Positions 16,275 through 26,129 are shown, counted from the first letter of the stretch. The stretch: 64,000 bases of DNA from Eisenbergiella tayi (GCF_001881565.1 NZ_MPDJ01000008.1:171350-235349); one strand, 5' to 3'. Notes: a model not told the origin generated them from the sequence alone. Program-made: numbers and translations.

Positions 16275-16883
16275 TTATTCATTTTTGTTATCAATAAACA
16301 TGTTCCGGATCCTCTCCTTAATCTCTTTCACATGTATCTCATCATCAATTTTATATTCTTCAGCCAACCGTTCTAATTTTTCAGCCCGGATATTCATATC
16401 GTCTTCAGAGCAGTTTCGGCAGCAGCCGTCAAAGAGAAGATTACAGTTGAAATAGCAATGCTTTTCTTTTCCGTCACAGACACTTCTATTGCAATTTTCA
16501 GGGAAAGCCAGGAGAAAATCTTTGGCAAAGCCCCGTTCCCATGACAGCATGGTAGCCTGAATTTCAGACCATAATGACTGGGAGTCTTTCCCAATATCGT
16601 TTTGAAACTGCAGCAGATGCCCCATCTCATGCGCCGTTATGGCCCTCAGTACATGATGACCATAGCGGTTTAAAGCATTTTCCGGGACGATTATATAATA
16701 TACAGGATTGTATTCTGCAATAAATCCGTTTTTCCTCAATGCCAGATAGATTTTCCCCTTTAATTCCGGATAACCTTCGAAAGCCGGTTCCACATAGCTT
16801 TCTGCATACTGGCGCAGGATTTCTTTCCGTTCCTTTTTACTCTTTTCACATAAATAACCCCATCCGTTTTTCTGCATTTCCAT
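16275..16883 (-). CDS. Zincin-like HExxH protein with cysteine cluster
   Basis: 202 residues. ITAHEMGHLLQF gives a HExxH zinc site, and a downstream Glu in LWSEIQATMLSWE may be the third ligand. Residues about 145-170 hold a cluster of Cys (CDGKEKHCYFNC, GCCRNC) that could bind a second metal. No signal peptide, so probably cytosolic. ATG at 16883 follows AAGGGGTG; the 41-residue upstream extension is rejected. The family is not one I can name, and the function (peptidase or structural) is unknown. Confidence 0.7.
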   Translation of the reverse strand: MEMQKNGWGYLCEKSKKERKEILRQYAESYVEPAFEGYPELKGKIYLALRKNGFIAEYNPVYYIIVPENALNRYGHHVLRAITAHEMGHLLQFQNDIGKDSQSLWSEIQATMLSWERGFAKDFLLAFPENCNRSVCDGKEKHCYFNCNLLFDGCCRNCSEDDMNIRAEKLERLAEEYKIDDEIHVKEIKERIRNMFIDNKNE

Positions 16884-17041
16884 ATTTTGCACCCCTTCCT
16901 TAACTCGTAGTATAGCATTAAAAAAATGTGTTATCAATCTCCGCGAACCTGTTTGGAGTGAACTTGTTGGGGCCGGGATAAAAAGCAAAACCGTCATTTC
17001 ATGCAAGAGCAGCAGCGTCCCTTGACAGCCTTAATAAAATA

Positions 17042-17059
17042 ATATATCATATGATATAT
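17042..17059. promoter_or_regulatory. Perfect 18-bp palindrome ahead of the TetR gene
   Basis: ATATATCAT joined to ATGATATAT, 31 bp before the TTG start. TetR regulators usually bind such dyads at their own promoter, so autorepression is likely. Confidence 0.55.
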
Positions 17060-17089
17060 AACATAAGATATATTATGGAGGGCAGTATC

Positions 17090-17683
17090 TTGGCACCGAA
17101 ACAAAAAATCACAAGAGAACAGCTTTTGGAAATTGCATTTGATATCACGAGAAAGGAAGGCTTCTCAGCCGTGACGGCTAGAAGTGTGGCAAAGGCGGCG
17201 GGATGCTCTATACAGCCGGTTTTCAGCCAGTTTGATACGATGGAGGCTCTGCGTTCAGCCACATTTGATTATGCCTGTGAACACTTTATGAATGAGATTA
17301 TGGAAAAAAAAGACCGGCCTGATTTCATAGCCTGCACCAGCAGATGGGTGCTGAATCTGGCAAGAAAGGAGCCGAATCTGTTTCACCTGTTATATCTTTC
17401 GGACAGCTTTCAAGGGGATAATCTTTGGAATGTCATGATGGGGTATGAAAGCAACAGCAAAATGGCGGCTGTTTTCCGGGAAAGCTATGGGTTGGAAGAG
17501 GAGGAATGCAAGGATATTTTTTTGCGCGGCTACCTCCTTCTGCATGGAATCGCAACGATGATTGCTACCAACCATATGAATTTTACAGATGATGAAGCGG
17601 CGGAAATGGTAAAGCGCACGGTGGAAGATATGGTGGCAGGGGCAGGCAGAAGAGCGGCTGCGGCCAGCGGAGGGGAGAGTTGA
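17090..17683 (+). CDS. TetR-family transcriptional regulator
   Basis: 197 residues. The N-terminal helix-turn-helix reads VTARSVAKAAGCSIQPVFSQ, followed by a helical ligand domain. TTG at 17090 sits 7 nt after GGAGGG; the ATG at 17075 overlaps that ribosome site and is unlikely. An 18-bp palindrome lies just upstream. The stop codon is 2 bp before the next gene's ATG, so regulator and PaaK-like enzyme are co-transcribed, and the ligand may be an acyl or aryl acid metabolite related to that enzyme. Confidence 0.87.
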   Translation: MAPKQKITREQLLEIAFDITRKEGFSAVTARSVAKAAGCSIQPVFSQFDTMEALRSATFDYACEHFMNEIMEKKDRPDFIACTSRWVLNLARKEPNLFHLLYLSDSFQGDNLWNVMMGYESNSKMAAVFRESYGLEEEECKDIFLRGYLLLHGIATMIATNHMNFTDDEAAEMVKRTVEDMVAGAGRRAAAASGGES

Positions 17684-17685
17684 GT

Positions 17686-19032
17686 ATGAAAGAAATCGGG
17701 TTAGGGAAAGCATTGGCGATGACCTACAGGGCAGGCAGGATGACTCCCGGAGAACGGAAGGAGCTTGCACAGAAGCGCCTTAAGGAGCTGGCGGCATATG
17801 CCGGACAGAACAGTCCCTATTACGGCAGACTATATAAGGGCCTGCCGGAGGACTGGAAATTAACCGATTTACCCACCGTAAATAAGGTGGACCTGATGGC
17901 TCATTTTGATATGTGGCTGACGGATCGGACAGTGACGGAAGAAGCGGTTAACAGCTTTATGGAGGACAGGGAAAACATTGGGAGGCTTATGGATGGAAAA
18001 TATCTTATCTTTACCACCTCAGGCTCAACAGGCAGCCCGCTGGTGGTCCTCTACGACAAAACCTGCATGAACATATCTTCCGCACTGTCTGTGCTGAGAG
18101 CTTATGCCAGAAAAGAGGATCTTTCTGCCTTCATAAAAAAAGGAAAACGGACAGCCAGCATTTTTGCCGAAGGATTTTATCTGGGCAGCGGGTCCGTGAA
18201 ATATCAGCTGCGCCGTATGCCATGGAAAAAAGGGATGATGATGAATTTGGACGTCAGAACGCCGACCGCAGAAATTGTGGAGAAATTGAACCGCTTTTCA
18301 CCGGTCATGCTGGGCGGATATCCCAGCGGCCTGGAGCTTCTGGCAGATGAGCAGGCTGCCGGCCGCCTTCATATATCGCCTGCCATTGTTATGACAGGCG
18401 GAGAATTGCTGAGAGATGAGGTGAGGGAAAAACTGGCTGATGCATTCGGCGGATATGTACAAACCAATTATTCCTGTACGGAAGGCGGGACAATGTGTCA
18501 TGAGTGCGTAAACCGGCATCTGCATATCAATGACGAATGGATCATGATAGAGGCGGTTGACGAAGATAACCGTCCGGTGCCGGACGGAACGCAGTCCGCT
18601 AAAATCCTTCTCACGAATCTGGCCAATAAGGTTCAGCCTTTCATTCGTTACGAGGTGAGTGATCGGATTGTCATGCATCATGGGGAATGCGGCTGCGGCT
18701 GTGATGCGCCATGGCTGGAGATTGAAGGGAGAAATGATGATATCCTTATGTTTGAAGAGGGAATAAAGCTCCAGCCTTTGGCAGTTTATGCCGTACTCAG
18801 GGAAGTGCCGGGACTTAAACGTTTCCAGCTGGTTCAAAAGGAACGGAATGTGCTGGAGCTTAGAATGCTGGCACAAGATCCAAAGGAAGTTTTCGGAAAG
18901 GCGGAGGAGGTCCTGCAGAGCTACTTTAGGGATAATGGAGTGCATGCCGTTATATATGCGGGAAAGGTTTTGCCGCAGGTACATCCTGAGAGCGGGAAAT
19001 TCAAGCATATTGTTGCGCTGGGGCGGGAGTGA
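17686..19032 (+). CDS. PaaK/CapK-like adenylate-forming enzyme
   Basis: 448 residues of the phenylacetate-CoA ligase-like superfamily. The ATP loop is TTSGSTGSPLVV, the second core motif lies around YSCTEGGTMCHEC, and a C-terminal hinge is IEGRNDDIL. A CxxC-like GECGCGC stretch precedes the hinge. It would activate a carboxylic acid as AMP ester and perhaps thioester; the acid is unknown. ATG at 17686 follows AGGGGAGAG; the TTG at 17680 is too close to that site. Translation is coupled to the TetR gene upstream. Confidence 0.82.
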   Translation: MKEIGLGKALAMTYRAGRMTPGERKELAQKRLKELAAYAGQNSPYYGRLYKGLPEDWKLTDLPTVNKVDLMAHFDMWLTDRTVTEEAVNSFMEDRENIGRLMDGKYLIFTTSGSTGSPLVVLYDKTCMNISSALSVLRAYARKEDLSAFIKKGKRTASIFAEGFYLGSGSVKYQLRRMPWKKGMMMNLDVRTPTAEIVEKLNRFSPVMLGGYPSGLELLADEQAAGRLHISPAIVMTGGELLRDEVREKLADAFGGYVQTNYSCTEGGTMCHECVNRHLHINDEWIMIEAVDEDNRPVPDGTQSAKILLTNLANKVQPFIRYEVSDRIVMHHGECGCGCDAPWLEIEGRNDDILMFEEGIKLQPLAVYAVLREVPGLKRFQLVQKERNVLELRMLAQDPKEVFGKAEEVLQSYFRDNGVHAVIYAGKVLPQVHPESGKFKHIVALGRE

Positions 19033-19125
19033 AGAGCGTTTGACGGTATACGTGAAAACGTATGAGAAGGAAGATTCTCCTGATGAAGAATCGTAGAAAA
19101 AATGAATATTATTATCCTGGTGCTA

Positions 19126-19154
19126 TTGATTTTACTCTTGCCATATGTTATATT
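19126..19154 (+). promoter_or_regulatory. Candidate promoter of the DnaJ-like gene
   Basis: TTGATT and TATATT are separated by 17 bp, about 75 bp before the ATG. An imperfect dyad, TATGT...ACATA, overlaps the -10. Confidence 0.5.
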
Positions 19155-19229
19155 ACATATAGAACAAATATAACTATGCCTTCATACCCAACCGGGCAGC
19201 AGAAGGCAGATGAATGGAAGGTGACAGCA

Positions 19230-20297
19230 ATGGCAGCAAAAAGAGATTATTACGAAATTCTTGGAATAGATAAAAATGCAGACGATAATACCATAAAGAA
19301 AGCATACCGTAAGCTTGCAAAAAAATACCATCCCGATCAAAATGCCGGCAATGCCCAGGCAGAGAGGCAGTTTAAGGAGGTAACAGAAGCTTATTCCGTA
19401 TTGAGCGATCCGGAAAAGAAAAAATTATATGACCAGTTCGGCCATGCCGCCTTTGATGGTTCAGCACCGGATCCTGACTCCTTTACCCGGGGCGGAGCCG
19501 GAAACGGCGGGTTCCGTGAATTTCATTTTGAACAGGGAAATATGGACGATATTTTCGGAGATATTTTCAGCGGTATATTCCATGGAAAAGAAGATGCGGG
19601 AAGAGGTTTTTCTTTCCATGGCTTTGGAGGAGACGGCTTTATGGGGCACGGTGCTGACGGCCGTGGCTTTGCGGGAAGCAGCTTCGGAAGCCATGGTTTC
19701 GGCGGAAATGGCTTTGCGGGTAGTGATGTCCGGATGAAAGGCCAGGATATCCAGGCGCAGGTGGAGGTCAGCTTCGATGAAGCGGTATTCGGGTGTGATA
19801 AAGTCATCAGCCTGCAGAATGCAGAGGGCCAGGTACAGTCCCTGCAGGTTCATATTCCGGCGGGCATCGAAGACGGCAAGAACGTAAGGCTTAAAGGAAA
19901 AGGCATGCCGGGATACGGCGGCGGGAAACCGGGAGATCTTCTTCTTAAAGTGAAGACAGGCAGCAAGCCGGGCTTCGAACGGAAAGGTATGGATGTGTAC
20001 AGCACTATCTCCATTCCCTTCACCACAGCCGTATTTGGCGGAGAGGTTCCGGTACAGACCCTGTCCGGAAAGATCATGTGCAAAATCCGGGAAGGAACAC
20101 AGTCAGGAAGTAAAATACGGCTGAAGGGAAGAGGGATTGTATCCATGAAAAATCCCAGTGTACACGGGGACCATTATGTAACCGTTCAAATCCAGGTACC
20201 TAAAAACCTGAGCCGGGAAGCGAAAGAAAAATTGAAGGAATATGAAGAAGCGTGTGGGGCAGGACGACATGGCAGCAAAAAGGGAAGCGCCGCATGA
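19230..20297 (+). CDS. DnaJ-class co-chaperone without zinc finger (CbpA-like)
   Basis: 355 residues: J domain at 5-70 with the YHPD (HPD) loop, a long Gly/Phe/His-rich linker (about 75-165), and two DnaJ C-terminal beta domains. The CxxCxGxG zinc repeats of DnaJ are missing, making it a class II co-chaperone for Hsp70. ATG at 19230 follows GGAAGGTGA; the track-length N-terminal extension lacks a J domain continuation and is rejected. No dnaK or grpE is nearby, so this is an accessory J-protein rather than the main heat-shock copy. Confidence 0.88.
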   Translation: MAAKRDYYEILGIDKNADDNTIKKAYRKLAKKYHPDQNAGNAQAERQFKEVTEAYSVLSDPEKKKLYDQFGHAAFDGSAPDPDSFTRGGAGNGGFREFHFEQGNMDDIFGDIFSGIFHGKEDAGRGFSFHGFGGDGFMGHGADGRGFAGSSFGSHGFGGNGFAGSDVRMKGQDIQAQVEVSFDEAVFGCDKVISLQNAEGQVQSLQVHIPAGIEDGKNVRLKGKGMPGYGGGKPGDLLLKVKTGSKPGFERKGMDVYSTISIPFTTAVFGGEVPVQTLSGKIMCKIREGTQSGSKIRLKGRGIVSMKNPSVHGDHYVTVQIQVPKNLSREAKEKLKEYEEACGAGRHGSKKGSAA

Positions 20298-20318
20298 CAG
20301 AGTAATAAATGAAAAAAG

Positions 20319-20360
20319 AAAAACAGATTTGTTGGCCGTAAACCATCAAATCTGTTTTTT
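20319..20360. terminator. Strong bidirectional terminator
   Basis: AAAAACAGATTTG and CAAATCTGTTTTT pair perfectly, with A-run before and T-run after. It serves both the DnaJ-like gene and the convergent sensor-regulator gene. Confidence 0.88.
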
Positions 20361-20387
20361 GTGTACAGGCAATCTGCCAGCAGAAAT

Positions 20388-22328
20388 TCATCGTTCTCTG
20401 GGAGTGCATCCAAAATAACGTTTATATGCTCTTCGGAAGGTTTGAGGAGAATTATACCCTACTATTCCGGAAATATCGGATACCGTATACATATCCATTT
20501 CAATTAATTCCTTTGCTTTATTCATACGAAGCTCCTCTACATATTTGGAAAAGTTCTGTTCAAAGGACTGTTTGAAAAGACGGGAAAGGTAAACTTCAGA
20601 TATACCGAAGCTGTCTGCCACGGATATCAGGGACAGCTGAGGATCCGCATAATTTTCTTCTATATGTTTCCGTATTCTCTGTTTAATATCATAGGTTTCC
20701 TGCTCTCTGATTTTTCTGACCAGATTTTTTTCATCATACCACTGGATAATGCCTTTGAAGGACTCATATTCATTATCCAGCAGGGTACGTATGTGTTTAA
20801 AGCCGGAAGGAATCCGGCCGATATCGGTTATCGCATCCCCATGGAAGGAGATGCTGATGCCGCTGTTATTTTCCATTTTTTCTTTGACATAAGCCAGGTT
20901 CTGTTCGCACTGCTGTTTGGCCTCCTGCTTTTCCTGACAGGATGACTCCAGTAAAAGAGCAATTCTCTCAAAATCCAAATCGTAAATCTGTGTTGTCCGG
21001 AAAGTCTCTTCCATTATTTTCTTCAGATAAATCTTCTGTGCCGCTATTTTTTCCAGATTATTTCCTGTATCCAAATCATTGAGTGAAACAATGATAATCA
21101 GATAAAGAGGAGAATCGGCGGCGATTTGTATCTTCTGCAGATTTTCCCCTATCTCTTCCCGGGTATGGTAGCCTCCGGTTGCAAGAGTATGGAAAATGGA
21201 GGTCTTCAATGCCGGGATTTGTTTTTCCAGTTCATCCTGCATCTGTTCATTTTTCTGGATTAACCGTTCAATTTCTTCATCAAATTCATCGTAGGAAACG
21301 GCAGATTTTCCGGTTTTCAGTAAGTCATAAATTTTGGTAATGGGAGCGGAAAGCCTGGTGGTGAAATAATGTACAAGAAGGATGCCGATGCCCAGAGCAA
21401 AGACAAGCATGAACAGAAAATAGCCCCAGGTGTCCTGCACTGCACTCATGACCAGCTTTCTGGGAACGGCACATACATACAGCCAGTTATTTTTATCTTT
21501 ATAATAGGTGAGAAACAAGTCATTTCCGCCAATTTTTTTGGTGATGAATCCACTGTTTTCTGAGGTCTCCTCTGACGGCAGGTAAATATTTTCAACGCCG
21601 GTACGGTTATCCTCGCAAAGAATATTGCCGTCTCCGTCCTGCAGATAAACAAACCCATCCTTTTGATATTCCAGTCTGTCAAAATACCGGAACAGCTTGT
21701 CCTGTCCCAGAAGAATAAACACGCAGCCGCTGCTGTAAATACCTGAATTGGCAGGAATGTCGCTGCTGAAAAAAAACATTTGTTTGGTTATGCTTTTGTC
21801 TGTGGTTTCCAATGTATGCAGGCGGTTATTCCAGTTATGGATTCCCATGAGCATTTCATGATACCAATGGTCATAATCGATCCCGGTAATGGAAAAGGTA
21901 TAATCATAGTACCGGTTCAGATTAATAACCACCTGTGTGCCGTCAAGCAGCATTTTGTTATTTTTAGAAAAAATCTGGATATTATCGATGGCATCATTGG
22001 CAGTTATCAGGGAATTTATATCTTTCTGAAGAAGAATGACCTCATTGGTATTAGTTCCGTCTTCGTTCAGAGAATAAAAGTTGAGAAATTTGTTTACGGA
22101 AGAACTTTCGTCAAGATAATTAACAATACTTTCCACAGAAGCCATCATGCTCTCTCCCATAAGTGCGCTGTTTTCAAGTATGGAAATATTTTTATCATAG
22201 ATTTCCTGCTTGAACAGCTTCTGGTTCCGGAAATAGGCACTGAACAGAAGGAAAAGAGGAATAATAAGAATCGGCAGAGCATTAAGCAGAAAGCGTATAT
22301 ATATTTCTCTGTTTTTTCCCTTGCGCAA
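20388..22328 (-). CDS. Membrane-anchored sensor/AraC-family regulator of the glycan locus
   Basis: 646 residues. Helix 1 is at about 11-31, an extracellular Cache-like sensor domain runs to about 290, and helix 2 is at about 300-325, followed by a HAMP-like stretch. A C-terminal AraC DNA-binding domain occupies about 545-646 (LISVADSFGISEVYLSRLFK, SDISGIVGYNSPQTFRRAYK). This one-component design is common in Lachnospiraceae and Paenibacillus, beside LplB/YtcP sugar transporters. The start is TTG at 22328 behind AAGGGGGGAAT. It diverges from the GH95-like gene and probably activates the 22.5-33.8 kb locus when the glycan is sensed outside. Confidence 0.87.
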   Translation of the reverse strand: MRKGKNREIYIRFLLNALPILIIPLFLLFSAYFRNQKLFKQEIYDKNISILENSALMGESMMASVESIVNYLDESSSVNKFLNFYSLNEDGTNTNEVILLQKDINSLITANDAIDNIQIFSKNNKMLLDGTQVVINLNRYYDYTFSITGIDYDHWYHEMLMGIHNWNNRLHTLETTDKSITKQMFFFSSDIPANSGIYSSGCVFILLGQDKLFRYFDRLEYQKDGFVYLQDGDGNILCEDNRTGVENIYLPSEETSENSGFITKKIGGNDLFLTYYKDKNNWLYVCAVPRKLVMSAVQDTWGYFLFMLVFALGIGILLVHYFTTRLSAPITKIYDLLKTGKSAVSYDEFDEEIERLIQKNEQMQDELEKQIPALKTSIFHTLATGGYHTREEIGENLQKIQIAADSPLYLIIIVSLNDLDTGNNLEKIAAQKIYLKKIMEETFRTTQIYDLDFERIALLLESSCQEKQEAKQQCEQNLAYVKEKMENNSGISISFHGDAITDIGRIPSGFKHIRTLLDNEYESFKGIIQWYDEKNLVRKIREQETYDIKQRIRKHIEENYADPQLSLISVADSFGISEVYLSRLFKQSFEQNFSKYVEELRMNKAKELIEMDMYTVSDISGIVGYNSPQTFRRAYKRYFGCTPRER

Positions 22329-22562
22329 TACTATTCCCCCCTTGCCAATATGGCTTCATGTGTTATCAGTATAATAGAAAGAAGATATTAATTCAAGTAT
22401 GACAGGTCAGAAAACACTGCGTTTTCTGTGTATAAAGCACAGAAATAAATAAAAAAGAAGCAAAACTTAAACAATATGTACAATAATGATCCTTGTGGAC
22501 AAGCACTGAAATCATATGATAAGAGTATCAATATTGTTTGCAGTAGGCAGAAGGGAGCAATT

Positions 22563-24860
22563 ATGGGGATGAAGGAAAAAAGCAGAGTAAGCCAATATGA
22601 TGTGGTATATCATTCTCCTGGTAAAAGTGACAGGAGCGCCATGCCTCTGGGAAATGGAGAGCTCGCTGTCAGTGTGTGGATGGATGAAAAAGGGGTTCTG
22701 CGTTTTTATCTTGCCAGGACGGATGCGGTAACGGAATTGGACAGAACGGTAAAGCTGGGAATGGTGGAAGTGAGGACAGCCCCGGGATTCCTGTCAGATG
22801 GTGATTTTATTCAGAGGCTGGAGCTGGAGCATGGGATCGTACATATGAAAAGCTGCGGTAAGGAATTATGGATTTGGGTGGACGATGCTTCGGATATAGT
22901 ATATGTCAGCGGTAGGATGAAACAGGAGATGAAAGTAAAGGTACGATATTATACCTGGAGGACAGAAAAAAATCTGCCATGGAATTCGCCTGTCCGTTCC
23001 ACAGGGCTTACAGAAGCGGCAGATATGGTGGATGAGCTGGAGGATCGAATCTGTTTCCACCATATAAATGGGGAAAATGGAATTGAGCATCTGGCAAGGC
23101 TTCAGTGTGTGGATGATCTGTCCTGTGTTCCGGATCTGCTGACAGGGCGCATTTTCGGAGGAATAATGTATCTGGAGGGAGGAAGAAGAGTCGGATACGA
23201 ATTGGTAAAAGGGGAATGCACGGATTTTTGTCTGAAGGTAGCAACACATAGTGCCCAGCTTGAGGAAAGAGAATGGCTGGGCAGAGTTGACGGGATGCTT
23301 AAAGGAAGCAGAACGGCTGATGAATCCCGGGAAGCCACTGCTGTTTCCTGGGAAGCTTTTTGGAAAAAGAGTTATATTTTTGTGGAAGGAGATAAGGAGA
23401 GGAAGCCTGTATACAATGAGAGGATCCTTGACTGTGTATCGGAACCCATGGAGTGTACCGGTACCGCTTCTCCGGTCACCAGAGGTTATCTTCTGACAAA
23501 GTATATGCTGGCCTGCTGTAAGGATGGCAATTTCCCTGTTTTTTACAATGGCATGCTTTTTAATCTGTGTCCGGGGAACAGGGAACATCTGGGAGTTATG
23601 GAATTTGTAAGCGGTTTTACCAGAATCCCCTGTGGAGAATACCCTACGCTTTCTATTAATCCGGATGAAAGATCCTGGTCGAATGAACACTTGTGGCAGA
23701 ATCTCAGACTTCCCTACTACACCATGCTGGCAACGGGAGATTTTGACAGCCTCAAAAGGCTTTTCGTATATTTCCGGCGGTTTTGGGAGCTGAACAGAAT
23801 ACGCGCAGAACGTTTTTATCATGCGGGAGGGCAGCATAATACGGAAATGACACTTTCCTGCGGTCTGCAGTCTGAAGATATTTATGGGCTGGAACGGGAG
23901 GGAAAGCCTGATGGCTGGTCGGATAACCGGTGGGGAGGGGCGATTGATATTTCGCCGGGCCTTGAACTTACCCATTTAATGTTTGCTTATTATCTTTATA
24001 CTATGGATGAAGAATTCCTCCGGACACAGGCGCTTCCCTATGCGAGAGAGCTTCTTCGTTATATTGAAACCCGTTTTGAGGATAGGGAAAAAGGAAAAAT
24101 AGTAATCGGCCCGCTTCAGTCGGTTGAAACTTATTTTGATACAGTGAATCCGACCCCGGTAATTGCCGGAATGCGGGCAGTCCTCAGGGACATTCTGGAG
24201 CTGCCGGAACAGTTGGTTGATGACAGGGATTTTTTTGAAAGGATCTATGAAATGACTCCGGAAATACCCACCGGGGTATGGAATGGGGAAAAAGTAGTAA
24301 AGCCGGCGGAAGAATATGAGGATGTGAGAAGGAATGTAGAGGCGCCGGAGCTTTATGCCATTTATCCGTTTGGGCTTATGGGAAAATATGAGGATGGGAA
24401 AAAGGCATATCATACCTTTCTCCATGCTCTGGAAACAGGCGGGCAGATGAAGCCTCACATTCTGGGTGAAAATCCGGGGGCTCCCTGTTACAGCGGCTGG
24501 CAGTATATCGGAAATGCGGCTGCTTTACTGGGGCTTGGTGATACGGCAGGAACCATATTGGAAAATAACTGTGCGCTGCAAAATCCGGGCAGCCGCTTCC
24601 CTGCAATGTGGGGGCCGGTATATGATGCGGTACCGGATACGGATCACGGGGCAAATATCATGAATCTGCTACAGCTGATGGTTCTTCAGTGCCGGAAAGA
24701 AAAAATTTATGTACTGCCGGCGCTGCCGGATTCCTGGGATGTTTCCTTCCGGCTGTATGCCCCATATCAGACTATTGTAGAGGCTGTTTATGAAGAGGGC
24801 AGGCTTATCAGCCTTCGGACGATACCGGAAAGCCGTATGAGTGATGTGATAATGGGATAA
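22563..24860 (+). CDS. DUF5703/GH95-like glycoside hydrolase
   Basis: 765 residues. The N-terminal half has the DUF5703 opening, AMPLGNGELAVSVWMDEKG. The C-terminal half is a helical-barrel catalytic-like region ending with the GH95-type tail (HGANIMNLLQLMVLQCR, VLPALPDSWD). No signal peptide, so likely intracellular. ATG at 22563 follows AAGGGAG. GH95 enzymes are mainly alpha-1,2-fucosidases (some galactosidases), which fits the GH29 gene in the same locus, but catalytic residues were not confirmed. It ends in its own terminator before the transporter operon. Confidence 0.72.
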   Translation: MGMKEKSRVSQYDVVYHSPGKSDRSAMPLGNGELAVSVWMDEKGVLRFYLARTDAVTELDRTVKLGMVEVRTAPGFLSDGDFIQRLELEHGIVHMKSCGKELWIWVDDASDIVYVSGRMKQEMKVKVRYYTWRTEKNLPWNSPVRSTGLTEAADMVDELEDRICFHHINGENGIEHLARLQCVDDLSCVPDLLTGRIFGGIMYLEGGRRVGYELVKGECTDFCLKVATHSAQLEEREWLGRVDGMLKGSRTADESREATAVSWEAFWKKSYIFVEGDKERKPVYNERILDCVSEPMECTGTASPVTRGYLLTKYMLACCKDGNFPVFYNGMLFNLCPGNREHLGVMEFVSGFTRIPCGEYPTLSINPDERSWSNEHLWQNLRLPYYTMLATGDFDSLKRLFVYFRRFWELNRIRAERFYHAGGQHNTEMTLSCGLQSEDIYGLEREGKPDGWSDNRWGGAIDISPGLELTHLMFAYYLYTMDEEFLRTQALPYARELLRYIETRFEDREKGKIVIGPLQSVETYFDTVNPTPVIAGMRAVLRDILELPEQLVDDRDFFERIYEMTPEIPTGVWNGEKVVKPAEEYEDVRRNVEAPELYAIYPFGLMGKYEDGKKAYHTFLHALETGGQMKPHILGENPGAPCYSGWQYIGNAAALLGLGDTAGTILENNCALQNPGSRFPAMWGPVYDAVPDTDHGANIMNLLQLMVLQCRKEKIYVLPALPDSWDVSFRLYAPYQTIVEAVYEEGRLISLRTIPESRMSDVIMG

Positions 24861-24866
24861 TAAGGG

Positions 24867-24908
24867 ACCGCAGCGGTATATAAGTGTATATTCCGCTGCG
24901 GTTTGTTA
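24867..24908 (+). terminator. Strong rho-independent terminator
   Basis: ACCGCAGCGG pairs with CCGCTGCGGT, extended by an AT-rich inner stem, then TTGTTATT. It separates the GH95-like gene from the transporter operon, which needs its own promoter. Confidence 0.85.
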
Positions 24909-25181
24909 TTATATGAGGTAAAAACGCAGTCGATAGTTAAGAAATGGATAAATCTGAATGACGAACAGATGAAAAAATAAATAAATAATATTAAATAATA
25001 AGATAAAAAGTATAAAAAATACAGAACAAAATTTAACATGAAGTATAAATAAAGGATTACGATATCTAAAAAGCTGTAAATAATGAACTGAATGATACAA
25101 AAATAAAACATAATGCACAAAAACGCTTCTTGAGAAAGAGTTGTAAGATATGTACTATGGATTCATAGAAAGGAGGCAGAC
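24909..25181 (+). promoter_or_regulatory. AT-rich leader with candidate transporter promoter
   Basis: No gene seen. TTGAGA at 25130-25135 and TACTAT at 25153-25158 are 17 bp apart. Transcription would start only about 15 bp before AGGAGG, giving a very short leader. The A/T-rich tract at 24960-25060 may be a binding platform for the AraC-type regulator. Confidence 0.45.
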
Positions 25182-26114
25182 ATGAAAAACAAAATCAGGA
25201 TTGTAAAGAATACAAATCCGAAAAAGCTTAAAAAAGGAATTTTGCAATTATATATACTTGCATTGATTCCCCTTATCTTCGTTATTATATTTAATTACCT
25301 TCCAATGGGAGGACTGCTGATGGCATTTAAGGATTACAGTATTCGGAAAGGGGTATTCAGGAGTCCCTGGGCAGGTCTTAAATATTTCAAACAGCTGTTT
25401 AACACACCTATATTTCCTCAGATATTAAAAAATACCATTATTTTGAGTCTGGAGTCATTAGTCATTGGTTTCCCGGTTCCTATCATTCTGGCGCTGGCAT
25501 TTAATGAACTGAGCAGCGAGAGGGTAAAGAAAGCGCTTCAGACATTTACCTTTGCTCCCTATTTTATTTCCACAGTAGTGGTAGTAAGTATTATGACCCA
25601 GGTATTTTCTTACCGTTATGGAGTGGTAAATTCTTTTTTGAATTTGTTTGGTATGGAATCCATTGATTTTATGGGGACAAAATCCTTTTTCAGGCCGGCA
25701 TATATTTTTTCAGGAATCTGGCAAAGTGCAGGCTTTAATTCTGTCCTTTATATCGCGGCTCTGTCCGCGGTGGATACCTCATTATATGAAGCGGCGGCCA
25801 TGGACGGGGCAAACAGGTGGCAGAAGGTTATAAATATTGATTTGCCCTGTATTATGCCTACTATAATTATCACATTGATACTAAATACGGGAAATATCCT
25901 GAGTATTGGTTTTGAAAAAGTATTTCTGATGCAGAATCCTGTTAATTATGCCTCTTCGGAAATTATTTCCACTTATGTTTATAAGGTTGGTATTGAACAG
26001 GCACAATTCAGTTTTTCCACGGCGGTAGGCCTGTTCAATTCGGTGATTAACTGTATTGTATTGTTCCTGGTAAACAGTTTCGCTCGTAAAGTAAGTGAGA
26101 CAAGCCTGTTTTAA
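25182..26114 (+). CDS. Carbohydrate ABC transporter permease, LplB type
   Basis: 310 residues with six hydrophobic spans and the EAA loop EAAAMDGANRWQKVINIDLP that contacts the ATPase. The opening, FNYLPMGGLLMAFKDYSIRKG, is typical of LplB/polysaccharide permeases. ATG at 25182 follows AAAGGAGG. It is the first gene of a permease-permease-binding protein operon. No ATPase gene is in the window, so a shared MsmK-type ATPase elsewhere is expected. Confidence 0.92.
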   Translation: MKNKIRIVKNTNPKKLKKGILQLYILALIPLIFVIIFNYLPMGGLLMAFKDYSIRKGVFRSPWAGLKYFKQLFNTPIFPQILKNTIILSLESLVIGFPVPIILALAFNELSSERVKKALQTFTFAPYFISTVVVVSIMTQVFSYRYGVVNSFLNLFGMESIDFMGTKSFFRPAYIFSGIWQSAGFNSVLYIAALSAVDTSLYEAAAMDGANRWQKVINIDLPCIMPTIIITLILNTGNILSIGFEKVFLMQNPVNYASSEIISTYVYKVGIEQAQFSFSTAVGLFNSVINCIVLFLVNSFARKVSETSLF

Positions 26115-26129
26115 GGAGGGGCAGATTAA

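Noticed and set aside
22866..23975. 369-codon minus-strand ORF
   Set aside because: Antisense to the GH95-like gene; no ribosome site or domain.
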